NCBI GenBank assembly: GCA_030834835.1
Contig: JAUQXD010000119.1
Coordinates: forward strand, 1-5,886
Length of the DNA stretch: 5,886 nucleotides
Direction: 5' to 3'
From: Thermoflexales bacterium
Lineage (GTDB): Bacteria; Chloroflexota; Anaerolineae; Fen-1058
Shown one piece after another: positions 1 through 4,742 of this stretch. The position numbers were made by a program, and so were the translations under genes. The notes beneath the pieces were generated by a model. It did not search any database. It saw nothing but the letters and a program-made list of their open reading frames with translations, and was not told where the DNA came from. Position 1 is the first letter of the stretch. Every line of letters starts with the position of its first letter.

Positions 1-48
1 ACGACAAGCGGTACAGTCAGAATTTGCGGCATCGCGTCAAACACTTGA

Positions 49-57
49 TGATAAAAT
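49..57 (+). promoter_or_regulatory. Extended -10 promoter for the M20/M32 operon
   Basis: TGATAAAAT matches the extended -10 element TGnTATAAT with one mismatch and sits in the only AT-rich patch of the leader (about 43-65). A start of transcription near 64 would leave a short leader with the AGGA ribosome binding site at 68-71. No good -35 box is found 16-18 bp upstream (TTGCGG at 24-29 is 22 bp away), which is tolerated by extended -10 promoters. The same nonamer design recurs at 3138-3146. Inferred from sequence only. Confidence 0.45.
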
Positions 58-67
58 ATTCGATGGT

Positions 68-71
68 AGGA
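68..71 (+). promoter_or_regulatory. Ribosome binding site selecting the GTG start at 77
   Basis: AGGA lies 5 nt before GTG at 77. The reading frame stays open upstream to the window edge, but it holds no ATG, GTG or TTG codon between positions 2 and 76. This site together with the usual M20D N-terminal length therefore fixes the start at 77. Confidence 0.55.
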
Positions 72-76
72 CAGCC

Positions 77-1261
77 GTGAACGATACACTCAAAACCGAA
101 GCATATTTGTTGAAAGATCAACTCATTACGTGGCGGCGCGATTTTCACCGGCATCCTGAACTGGGTTTCAAGGAAGTTCGCACGTCGGGGATTGTGGCGA
201 AGCATCTGGCCGATCTGGGCATGGAAGTGCAGATCGGCATTGGCAAGACGGGCGTGGTGGGCGTGCTCGACGGAGGCAAGCCTGGCCCGGTGGTGATGCT
301 GCGCTTTGATATGGATGCGCTGCCGATTCAGGAACTCAATCAGACCGAGTATGTATCGCAGAATGCGGGCGTGATGCACGCTTGCGGTCATGATGCGCAT
401 ACGGCCATCGGCATGGGGCTGGCGCAGTTGATGGTTAAACATCGTGACGAGATTGCGGGCACGCTGAAGTTTGTGTTTCAGCCTGCGGAAGAAGGCGAAA
501 ACGGCGCGCTGGCGATGATCCGCGACGGCGTGCTGAATGATCCCGCGCCCGAAGTGGCGCTGGGCCTGCATGTGTGGAACGAAGCGCCGGTCGGCATTGC
601 GCAGGTCGGCGTGGGCGGCGTGATGGCGGCGGCCGACATCTTCACCATCAAGGTGCAGGGCAAGGGCACGCATGGCGCGCAGCCGCATCGCGGCGTCGAC
701 GCCATCTTGCTATCGGCGCACATCGTGACGGCGCTGCAAACCGTGATCGCCCGCAGCGTCGATCCGCGCCAGACCGCGGTGGTGACGGTCGGCATGCTGC
801 ACGCCGGATCGGCCTTCAATATCATCGCGGACGTGGCGGAGATGACGGGCACGATTCGCACTTTCGATCCGATCGTGCGCGAGCAGATTTTGCAGCGCGT
901 GAAAGAGGTTGTCGAAGGTACAGCGACCGCGCTCGGCGGCAGCGCCACGATCGATATCAAAGCGATCTCGCCGGCCACCGTCAACGATGCGCGCGTGGCG
1001 CAGTTGGTACGCGAGACGGCTAGCGACGTGATGGGCGCGGCCAACGTCAGCGCCGATCAATTTACGATGGGCGCGGAAGACATGAGCGAGTTTCTCAATC
1101 GCGTGCCGGGCTGCTTCTTCTTTCTGGGTTCGGCCAACCCGGACAAAGGGCCAGTGTATCCGCATCATAATCCGCGCTTCGATATCGACGAATCGATTTT
1201 GCCAGACGGCGTGGCGATTCTGGCTGGAGCAGCGCTGCGCTATCTCAATGGAGAACGATAA
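77..1261 (+). CDS. M20D family amidohydrolase (N-acyl amino acid / peptide deacylase)
   Basis: This 394-aa cytoplasmic metalloenzyme is predicted to hydrolyse an amide bond of an N-acylated or N-blocked amino acid or short peptide, like hippurate hydrolase, N-acetyl-diaminopimelate deacetylase and IAA-amino acid hydrolases. Visible M20D signatures in order are RRDFHRHPELGFKE (20-33), DMDALPIQE (78-86), HACGHDAHTA (101-110), FQPAEEGENGA (134-144), GLHVW (163-167), the lid-domain stretch GKGTHGAQPHRGVDA (195-209) and MGAEDMSEF (331-339). Expected metal ligands are Cys103, His105, Glu139, His165 and His364, with Glu138 as general base; all are present. Length is normal for the family and there is no signal peptide. 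The start is GTG. The stop is 2 nt before the M32 gene, so the two are probably co-transcribed and translationally coupled. Substrate cannot be read from the sequence; the family assignment is firm, a specific name such as hipO is not. Confidence 0.97.
   Translation: MNDTLKTEAYLLKDQLITWRRDFHRHPELGFKEVRTSGIVAKHLADLGMEVQIGIGKTGVVGVLDGGKPGPVVMLRFDMDALPIQELNQTEYVSQNAGVMHACGHDAHTAIGMGLAQLMVKHRDEIAGTLKFVFQPAEEGENGALAMIRDGVLNDPAPEVALGLHVWNEAPVGIAQVGVGGVMAAADIFTIKVQGKGTHGAQPHRGVDAILLSAHIVTALQTVIARSVDPRQTAVVTVGMLHAGSAFNIIADVAEMTGTIRTFDPIVREQILQRVKEVVEGTATALGGSATIDIKAISPATVNDARVAQLVRETASDVMGAANVSADQFTMGAEDMSEFLNRVPGCFFFLGSANPDKGPVYPHHNPRFDIDESILPDGVAILAGAALRYLNGER
1250..1253 (+). promoter_or_regulatory. 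Ribosome binding site for the TTG-started M32 gene, inside the M20 3' end
   Basis: GGAG lies in the last codons of the M20 gene and 10 nt before TTG at 1264. It supports TTG as the true start: the ATG at 1248 is out of frame, and the first in-frame ATG, at 1300, would remove 12 residues that match the normal family N-terminus. The site would be exposed by ribosomes finishing the M20 gene, which points to translational coupling. Confidence 0.5.
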
Positions 1262-1263
1262 TC

Positions 1264-2769
1264 TTGGAAAAACAACTCGCTAAACTCACCGCGCGCTTGA
1301 TGGAAGTGGACGATCTCAACCGGGCGACGGCCGTGTTGAGTTGGGATCAGACGACGTACATGCCGCCCGGCGGCGCGGCGGCGCGCGGCCGACAAATGGC
1401 TACCCTGTCGCGACTGGCGCACGAGAAGTTCACCGCGGCGGCCATCGGCAAATTGTTGGACGCGCTGCGGCCCTACGAAGAAAGCCTGCCTTACGACTCG
1501 GACGAGGCGAGCCTGCTGCGGGTGACGCGCCGCGAGTATGAGAAACTGACCAAAGTCCCGGCCGCGTTCGTGGCGAAGTTGAACACGCATCAGGCGGAGT
1601 CGTATCAAGCGTGGACCGAGGCGCGCCCGGCCAATGACTTCGCGCTTGTGCAGCCCTATCTGGAAAAAACGCTCGATTTGAGCCGGGATTTAGCCAATTT
1701 CTTTCCGGGTTACGAACACATCGCCGATCCGCTGATCGATTTTTCTGATTACGGGATGAAGGTCCGCACAGTGCGCGCGCTCTTTGCGGAACTGCGGTCG
1801 CAGCTGGTCCCGATCGTGAAGGCGATCACCTCGCAGCCGGTGGCCGACGATGCGTGCCTGAAGCAAGCCTATCCTGAAGCGCAGCAATTGGCCTTTGGTC
1901 AAAGCGTCATCGAGAAGCTGGGCTATGACTTCAAGCGTGGGCGGCAGGACAAGACCCATCATCCGTTCTGCACCAAGTTCTCACTGGGCGACGTGCGCAT
2001 CACGACGCGCGTGCAAGAGCGCGACCTGACCGACGCGCTGTTCAGCACGATCCACGAATCCGGCCATGCCATGTACGAGCAGGGCATTCAGCGTGATTTT
2101 GAGGGTACGCCCCTGGCGGGCGGCACATCATCGGGGGTGCATGAAAGCCAATCGAGATGTTGGGAAAATCTGGTGGGGCGCAGTCGCGGCTTCTGGCAAT
2201 TCTTTTACCCGCAACTGCAAACAATGTTCCCCGATCAACTCAACGCGGTGTCATTCGAGACGTTCTATCGCGCCATCAACAAAGTGACGCCGTCACTCAT
2301 TCGTACCGATGCCGATGAAGTGACCTACAACCTGCATGTTATGATCCGCTTCGATCTGGAAACGGCGCTGCTGGAAGGCACGCTGGCCGTGCGCGATTTA
2401 CCCGAGGCATGGGATGCGCGTTATCAATCCGATCTGGGCGTGCGCGCGCCCGACAATCGCGACGGCGTCTTGCAGGACGTCCACTGGTATGCGGGGCAGA
2501 TCGGCGGCGTGTTCCAGGGCTACACGCTGGGCAACATCATGAGCGCACAGTTCTATGAGGCGGCGCTGCGAGCGCAGCCAACTATTCCCTATGAAATTGC
2601 GCAGGGCAAGTTCGATACGCTGCATGGCTGGCTGGCGGAGAACATCTATCAGCACGGCAGCAAGTTCACGGCCAATGAAGTGGTTGAGCGTGCGACCGGC
2701 CAGCCGTTGACCATCGCGCCATATATTCGTTATCTGCGTACGAAGTACGGGGAACTGTATCAGTTATGA
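1264..2769 (+). CDS. M32 family metallocarboxypeptidase (carboxypeptidase Taq type)
   Basis: This 501-aa zinc carboxypeptidase removes C-terminal residues from peptides, probably in the cytoplasm since no signal peptide is seen. All family hallmarks are present: the HPF motif (233-235), DVRIT as D-x-R-x-T (243-247), the zinc site HESGH (264-268) with His264, His268 and catalytic Glu265, HESQSR (293-298) carrying the third ligand Glu294, IRTDADEVTYNLH (346-358), and the C-terminal HWYAGQIGGVFQGYTLG block (407-423). Length is typical for the family (about 500 aa). The N-terminus (LMEVDDLNRATAVLSWDQ, 12-29) aligns with the usual helix only if TTG at 1264 is the start. Cys299 follows HESQSR where a hydrophobic residue is more common, probably a neutral change. 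It is the second gene of a likely two-gene operon with the M20D enzyme, so a joint role in peptide breakdown is inferred. A hairpin begins 7 nt after the stop. Confidence 0.98.
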   Translation: MEKQLAKLTARLMEVDDLNRATAVLSWDQTTYMPPGGAAARGRQMATLSRLAHEKFTAAAIGKLLDALRPYEESLPYDSDEASLLRVTRREYEKLTKVPAAFVAKLNTHQAESYQAWTEARPANDFALVQPYLEKTLDLSRDLANFFPGYEHIADPLIDFSDYGMKVRTVRALFAELRSQLVPIVKAITSQPVADDACLKQAYPEAQQLAFGQSVIEKLGYDFKRGRQDKTHHPFCTKFSLGDVRITTRVQERDLTDALFSTIHESGHAMYEQGIQRDFEGTPLAGGTSSGVHESQSRCWENLVGRSRGFWQFFYPQLQTMFPDQLNAVSFETFYRAINKVTPSLIRTDADEVTYNLHVMIRFDLETALLEGTLAVRDLPEAWDARYQSDLGVRAPDNRDGVLQDVHWYAGQIGGVFQGYTLGNIMSAQFYEAALRAQPTIPYEIAQGKFDTLHGWLAENIYQHGSKFTANEVVERATGQPLTIAPYIRYLRTKYGELYQL

Positions 2770-2775
2770 AGGTTC

Positions 2776-2797
2776 GCCGGGCGATCAATCGCCCGGC
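2776..2797 (+). terminator. Hairpin just after the M32 stop, possible terminator
   Basis: A perfect 10-bp stem (GCCGGGCGAT with ATCGCCCGGC) around a 2-nt apex begins 7 nt after the M32 stop codon. Placement fits an end-of-operon structure. No T-run follows (the flank is TTCGGCAC), so it may instead be an mRNA 3'-end stabilising hairpin or one copy of a dispersed palindrome family, since two look-alikes follow. Confidence 0.45.
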
Positions 2798-2808
2798 TTC
2801 GGCACAGC

Positions 2809-2824
2809 ACCCGATGAATCGGGT
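2809..2824. repeat. Small palindrome, GAT-NN-ATC type
   Basis: ACCCGAT (2809-2815) pairs perfectly with ATCGGGT (2818-2824) around a GA apex. It shares the GAT-NN-ATC core with the hairpins at 2776-2797 and 2853-2880, suggesting a common repeat family rather than three independent terminators. Confidence 0.5.
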
Positions 2825-2852
2825 TAGCCAGATTTATCCGGCGCCGTAATGT

Positions 2853-2880
2853 AGCACGGCGATTCATCGCCGGGCGTGCT
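2853..2880. repeat. Palindrome with bulge, GAT-NN-ATC type
   Basis: GGCGAT (2858-2863) pairs with ATCGCC (2866-2871) around a TC apex. The stem continues as AGCAC (2853-2857) with GTGCT (2876-2880) after a 4-nt bulge (2872-2875). It is the third member of the local palindrome set. A short TTTG follows, too weak to call a terminator. Confidence 0.5.
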
Positions 2881-2910
2881 TTGCGCCACATCTTGATGTC
2901 GTCGATAAAA

Positions 2911-2963
2911 CGGCGGCTCCCGTGTCGGCAAAAACCGGCGGCGTGGGAGCCGCCGCTGCTTTT
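2911..2963 (+). terminator. Strong GC hairpin followed by CTGCTTTT, candidate intrinsic terminator
   Basis: CGGCGGCTCCC (2911-2921) pairs perfectly with GGGAGCCGCCG (2945-2955), an 11-bp stem with a 23-nt loop, followed by CTGCTTTT (2956-2963). An alternative, tighter stem CGGCGGC (2936-2942) with GCCGCCG (2949-2955) and a 6-nt loop uses the same right arm. Either form could act as a terminator ahead of the T-run. The two pairings are mutually exclusive. It lies about 140 nt after the M32 stop and upstream of the S51 promoter. Confidence 0.5.
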
Positions 2964-2983
2964 GTCAGCGGGCAGATCATCAG
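2932..2983. repeat. Two-part direct repeat, copy A
   Basis: The first part, AAACCGGCGGCGTG (2932-2945), is identical to 3041-3054. The second part (2947-2983, 37 nt, containing CTGCTTTTG and ending GCAGATCATCAG) matches 3076-3112 with 3 mismatches. The parts are 1 nt apart here and 21 nt apart in copy B. Both copies fold as a GGCGGC/GCCGCC stem followed by CTGCTTTT. Confidence 0.75.
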
Positions 2984-2995
2984 TGTGCGCGCAAC

Positions 2996-3023
2996 GCTTC
3001 GCGTGTCAGACACGTAGCGGAGC
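2996..3023. repeat. Hairpin between the two direct-repeat copies
   Basis: GCTTCGC (2996-3002) pairs with GCGGAGC (3017-3023) with one G-T wobble, continuing as GTGT (3003-3006) with ACAC (3010-3013) around a CAG loop, with a GTA bulge at 3014-3016. No T-run follows. Role unknown. Confidence 0.45.
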
Positions 3024-3040
3024 GGGCTCGCACGCCCGCG

Positions 3041-3112
3041 AAACCGGCGGCGTGTCCCACAGGAGGCTTCGCACGGAGCCGCCTCTGCTTTTGCCAGCGT
3101 GCAGATCATCAG
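3041..3112. repeat. Two-part direct repeat, copy B
   Basis: This is the second copy of the module at 2932-2983: a 14-nt part (3041-3054) identical to copy A, a 21-nt insert (3055-3075), then a 37-nt part (3076-3112) with 34 of 37 bases shared. The stem GGCGGC (3046-3051) with GCCGCC (3078-3083) is kept, extended by GTG (3052-3054) with CAC (3072-3074), and CTGCTTTT follows, so this copy too could work as a weak terminator. Confidence 0.75.
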
Positions 3113-3127
3113 CGGGTCGTGATGATC
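3104..3127. repeat. Inverted repeat just upstream of the S51 promoter
   Basis: GATCATCA (3104-3111) pairs perfectly with TGATGATC (3120-3127) around an 8-nt loop, followed at 3133 by TTTT. It ends 10 bp before the extended -10 element, so it overlaps where a -35 box would lie. It could be an operator for a dimeric regulator or simply the last hairpin of the cluster; the sequence alone does not decide. Confidence 0.45.
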
Positions 3128-3137
3128 GCCCGTTTTG

Positions 3138-3146
3138 TGCTAAAAT
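3138..3146 (+). promoter_or_regulatory. Extended -10 promoter of the S51 gene
   Basis: TGCTAAAAT matches TGnTATAAT with one mismatch, in the same form as TGATAAAAT at 49-57. Transcription would start near 3153, about 20 nt before the ATG, with a ribosome binding site GGAGA at 3165-3169. No -35 consensus is seen at the right distance; the inverted repeat 3104-3127 occupies that place. Confidence 0.5.
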
Positions 3147-3173
3147 CGCGCTTGAACTTAAACTGGAGACATC

Positions 3174-3857
3174 ATGACACAGGCAGGCTCTTTACAATGG
3201 CGCACCGGTTCGGGTTGGTTGATCCTCCTCGGCGGTGGAAGTTGGGACGATAGCGAGACCATCCATTCACAGGCGATCTCGGCCATCCTCGACGAGTCGC
3301 CGATCGCGTTTTTGCCGGCGGCTAATCCCGCCGATCCCACGTACGGCGAGGCGTTTCTCTCATACTATCGTGAACTCGGCGCGCCGCACGGTTACGTCGT
3401 GCCCGTGCGCGATCAGCAGTCGGCGCGCGATCCGGTGAACTATCGGCGGCTGGCGCAGGCCGGGTTGATCTTTATCGGCGGCGGCGATTCGGCCCGTTTG
3501 ATCGAGGCGGTGGAAGGCACGCCCGTGATCGAAGCCATCGCGGAGGCGTTTGACAGCGGGGCCGTAATCGTGGGCGTCAGCGCGGGCGCGATGCTGCTGG
3601 GCAAGTGGGGACTCAGTTCGGACACGGGCAAGATATTACCGGGCTGGGGCTGGGTGTCGGACTCGATCATCGTGCCGCACTACACGCCCGAGCGAGCGCC
3701 ACAGGTGCGCGGCGCGTTGCAGCGCTACCCCGAAACGATCGCGCTGGGCATTCCCGATAGTGTGGCGCTGGCGCTGGGGCCGGACGGCGAGTTGGAAACG
3801 TGGACGGACTTGCCGCAGCAGATCACGGTGACAATCGGGCCGAAGTTTGGCAGGTAA
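3174..3857 (+). CDS. Peptidase S51 family protein (dipeptidase E / cyanophycinase-like, class I GAT fold)
   Basis: This 227-aa cytoplasmic protein is a predicted serine peptidase of the S51 family, relatives of which cleave Asp-X dipeptides (PepE) or cyanophycin. The nucleophile elbow is GVSAGAM (134-140) with Ser136 as nucleophile; IFIGGGDS (99-106) precedes it as in the family, and His169 in VPHYTPE (167-173) is the likely catalytic His. The N-terminus carries a Rossmann-like LILLGGGSW (16-24). Length fits dipeptidase E (about 230 aa) better than cyanophycinase (about 270 or more). The start is ATG with GGAGA (3165-3169) 4 nt upstream. It has its own promoter and is separated from the upstream peptidase operon by hairpins, but its function fits the same peptide-catabolism theme. 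The exact substrate is unknown; it could also be one of the class I glutamine amidotransferase-like proteins without known activity. Confidence 0.9.
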   Translation: MTQAGSLQWRTGSGWLILLGGGSWDDSETIHSQAISAILDESPIAFLPAANPADPTYGEAFLSYYRELGAPHGYVVPVRDQQSARDPVNYRRLAQAGLIFIGGGDSARLIEAVEGTPVIEAIAEAFDSGAVIVGVSAGAMLLGKWGLSSDTGKILPGWGWVSDSIIVPHYTPERAPQVRGALQRYPETIALGIPDSVALALGPDGELETWTDLPQQITVTIGPKFGR

Positions 3858-3898
3858 ATGCACAATTCATAATGCACAATGCATAAGGCACAATGACG
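3857..3898 (+). repeat. Heptanucleotide tandem array 1 (consensus AATGCAY, 6 units)
   Basis: Six head-to-tail 7-bp units fill the whole S51/DinB junction. Units 1 and 3 are AATGCAC, unit 4 is AATGCAT, unit 2 is AATTCAT, unit 5 is AAGGCAC and unit 6 is AATGACG. They can also be read as three 14-bp units starting at 3857, 3871 and 3885. The array starts on the last A of the S51 stop codon. Unit 5 carries AAGG, the only Shine-Dalgarno-like sequence, and unit 6 carries the ATG of the next gene. Confidence 0.85.
3885..3888 (+). promoter_or_regulatory. Ribosome binding site of the DinB-like gene, inside repeat unit 5
   Basis: AAGG is 4 nt before ATG at 3893 and 10 nt before the next in-frame ATG at 3899. 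The start choice (MTM or M at residue 3) is thus open; 3893 is used here because both encode the same protein but for two residues. AAGG differs from AATG in other units of the array by a single base. Confidence 0.5.
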
Positions 3899-4606
3899 AT
3901 GCCGCTACCATTGGATGAACTGGTCGAAAATCCTGAGCTGGTGAACCAAAGCGCGCAGGCGTTGGAGTGGGCTGAGCTGCTGTTTGAGTTCGAGCACGCG
4001 CTGGATGACGCGACTGCGCTGCTGCTGGGCTTGAGCGACGATCAACTGCGCTTTAAGCCGGCGGCCAAAGTCTTCTCGATTGCGGAAGTGCTGACGCACG
4101 CGCTGTACAGCGATGAGTTGTTCTGGAGCTGGATCAAGTTGCTGATGGATGGGCGTCGTGCAGAAATCGATCCGGCGGCGTTGATCGGCGGCGACGGGGC
4201 GCAGCCGGATCAAGCGGGGACGGCGATTGCCACCTTGATCGAAAATGTGCACTTGATCGCGCGGGGGACGATCGAACTGCGGCCCGATCCGATCGATCTG
4301 CACTCGACCGCGCCGCACCCGTACTTCGGTGAGTTGAACGCAAAGGGCTGGCTGATGTTCATGGCGCTGCATCATGGCATGCACCTGCGCCAGTGCGAGG
4401 CTGTGATCGATGCGCCCGGTTTTCCACGCGGCACAAGCAAGCAAAGCCTGACCGCCGAGGAGTATTTGCAGCCGCGCGAGCGCAAGACGTGGTTGAAGCC
4501 AGATGCAGGAGGCAAGAGGCAGGATGCAGGAAGCAAGAAGTCGGCGGTGAAGAAGAAACCGGCTGGGGCCAAGAAACCAGCGGGTAAGCGGGTTACCCGC
4601 CGATAG
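3893..4606 (+). CDS. DinB/YfiT-like putative metal-binding protein with Lys-rich tail
   Basis: This 237-aa protein carries a DinB-type four-helix bundle over about residues 20-195. The expected metal-binding histidines are visible: His69 in EVLTHALYSDELFW (65-78), and His160 and His164 in ALHHGMHLRQCEAV (158-171), the H-x3-H-x2-Q pattern of the superfamily. Members include thiol S-transferases, mycothiol- or bacillithiol-dependent enzymes and many uncharacterised proteins, so no reaction is claimed. The tail (204-237) is foreign to the fold: a tandem heptapeptide DAGGKRQ/DAGSKKS (204-217) encoded by a heptanucleotide array, then KKPAGA/KKPAGK (221-232) from an 18-nt near-duplication, ending KRVTRR. 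It resembles histone H1-like basic tails and might bind nucleic acid, which is speculation. A palindrome at 4580-4600 overlaps the last codons. It lies 35 nt after the S51 gene and may be co-transcribed with it. Confidence 0.87.
   Translation: MTMPLPLDELVENPELVNQSAQALEWAELLFEFEHALDDATALLLGLSDDQLRFKPAAKVFSIAEVLTHALYSDELFWSWIKLLMDGRRAEIDPAALIGGDGAQPDQAGTAIATLIENVHLIARGTIELRPDPIDLHSTAPHPYFGELNAKGWLMFMALHHGMHLRQCEAVIDAPGFPRGTSKQSLTAEEYLQPRERKTWLKPDAGGKRQDAGSKKSAVKKKPAGAKKPAGKRVTRR
4502..4543 (+). repeat. Heptanucleotide tandem array 2 inside the DinB-like gene (consensus GANGCAR, about 6 units)
   Basis: The units begin at 4502, 4509, 4516, 4523, 4530 and 4537. The first and fourth are GATGCAG, the second and third GAGGCAA and GAGGCAG, the fifth GAAGCAA, and the sixth is degenerate (GAAGTCG). 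4495-4501 (GAAGCCA) may be a decayed earlier unit. Three units make 21 nt, so the array is read as a 7-residue repeat, DAGGKRQ then DAGSKKS, without stop codons. Confidence 0.8.
4553..4588 (+). repeat. 18-nt tandem near-duplication encoding KKPAGA/KKPAGK
   Basis: AAGAAACCGGCTGGGGCC (4553-4570) is followed directly by AAGAAACCAGCGGGTAAG (4571-4588). The first eight bases are identical and the encoded hexapeptides differ only in the last residue. It continues the repeat-built basic tail of the DinB-like protein and suggests growth of the tail by local duplication. Confidence 0.6.
4580..4600. terminator. Palindrome over the last codons of the DinB-like gene
   Basis: GCGGGTAA (4580-4587) pairs perfectly with TTACCCGC (4593-4600) around a 5-nt loop, ending 3 nt before the TAG stop at 4604. 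No T-run follows. It could stall or end transcription or protect the 3' end of the message; evidence is structural only. Confidence 0.3.
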
Positions 4607-4634
4607 GGGCGGCGCGAAGGCTTGCGTGGAGAGC

Positions 4635-4647
4635 CGGTTTCAAACCG
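4635..4647. repeat. Short palindrome in the DinB/lipoprotein gap
   Basis: CGGTTT (4635-4640) and AAACCG (4642-4647) are perfect inverse arms around one base, effectively a 5-bp stem with a TCA loop. It lies in the 136-bp non-coding gap 4607-4742, which also has a GTGCGGGC direct repeat (4690-4697 and 4712-4719). No promoter with acceptable spacing is seen in this gap. Confidence 0.4.
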
Positions 4648-4726
4648 ACTTGTCATTATCGGCCGTCGGGCTGCTTGGCGTATTCGAGGGTGCGGGCCGC
4701 GTCCGCAAGGCGTGCGGGCTGAGAGC

Positions 4727-4732
4727 AGGAGA
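4727..4732 (+). promoter_or_regulatory. Ribosome binding site of the lipoprotein gene
   Basis: AGGAGA lies 10 nt before ATG at 4743. The spacing is a little long, but no better start exists and the protein begins directly with a normal lipoprotein signal peptide. Confidence 0.55.
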
Positions 4733-4742
4733 TCATTAAAGC

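Larger units (their letters stand above)
2770..3173. other. Palindrome-rich intergenic region, no gene
   Basis: These 404 bp between the M32 and S51 genes hold no convincing coding sequence: the open frames on both strands are Arg-, Cys- and Ser-rich and are broken up by palindromes. Contents in order are three hairpins with a GAT-NN-ATC apex (2776-2797, 2809-2824, 2853-2880), a strong GC stem with a T-rich tail (2911-2963), a hairpin at 2996-3023, a small stem GCGGGC/GCCCGC (3022-3027 with 3034-3039), a second copy of a two-part direct repeat (3041-3112), an inverted repeat (3104-3127) and then a promoter. The region probably insulates two transcription units and looks like a landing zone for dispersed palindromic repeats. 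Confidence 0.8.

Noticed and set aside
1..80. Possible end of an upstream gene in frame 3, ending in TGA at 78-80 and overlapping the GTG start as GTGA; also the M20 frame being open to the left edge
   Set aside because: Only 25 codons are visible, with no recognisable protein and an AT-rich promoter-like patch in the middle. The M20 frame has no start codon in 2-76 and the usual family N-terminus fits GTG at 77. The GTGA overlap remains possible if the sequence to the left encodes a protein in that frame.
17..1168. Long minus-strand open frames opposite the M20D gene (17-688, 478-1044, 710-1168)
   Set aside because: They are antisense shadows of a well-supported gene, with His/Arg-rich or Thr/Ser/Ala-rich composition and no domain.
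2932..3112. The two repeat copies as a CRISPR remnant
   Set aside because: Only two copies, with a variable insert inside the repeat unit and no regular spacers or cas genes. A terminator-like palindromic module explains them better.
2864..3177. Open frames on both strands in the 2770-3173 region
   Set aside because: Composition is Arg/Cys/Ser-rich, they run through hairpins and the direct repeat, have no ribosome binding site and no recognisable domain.
3847..3873. TTGGCA, 15 bp, CATAAT as a promoter for the DinB-like gene
   Set aside because: The spacer is short, and the -10-like sequence is part of the heptamer array and so may be incidental. Co-transcription with the S51 gene is equally likely.
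4650..4686. TTGTCA with TATTCG as a promoter for the lipoprotein gene
   Set aside because: The spacer would be 25 bp and the -10 match is poor.
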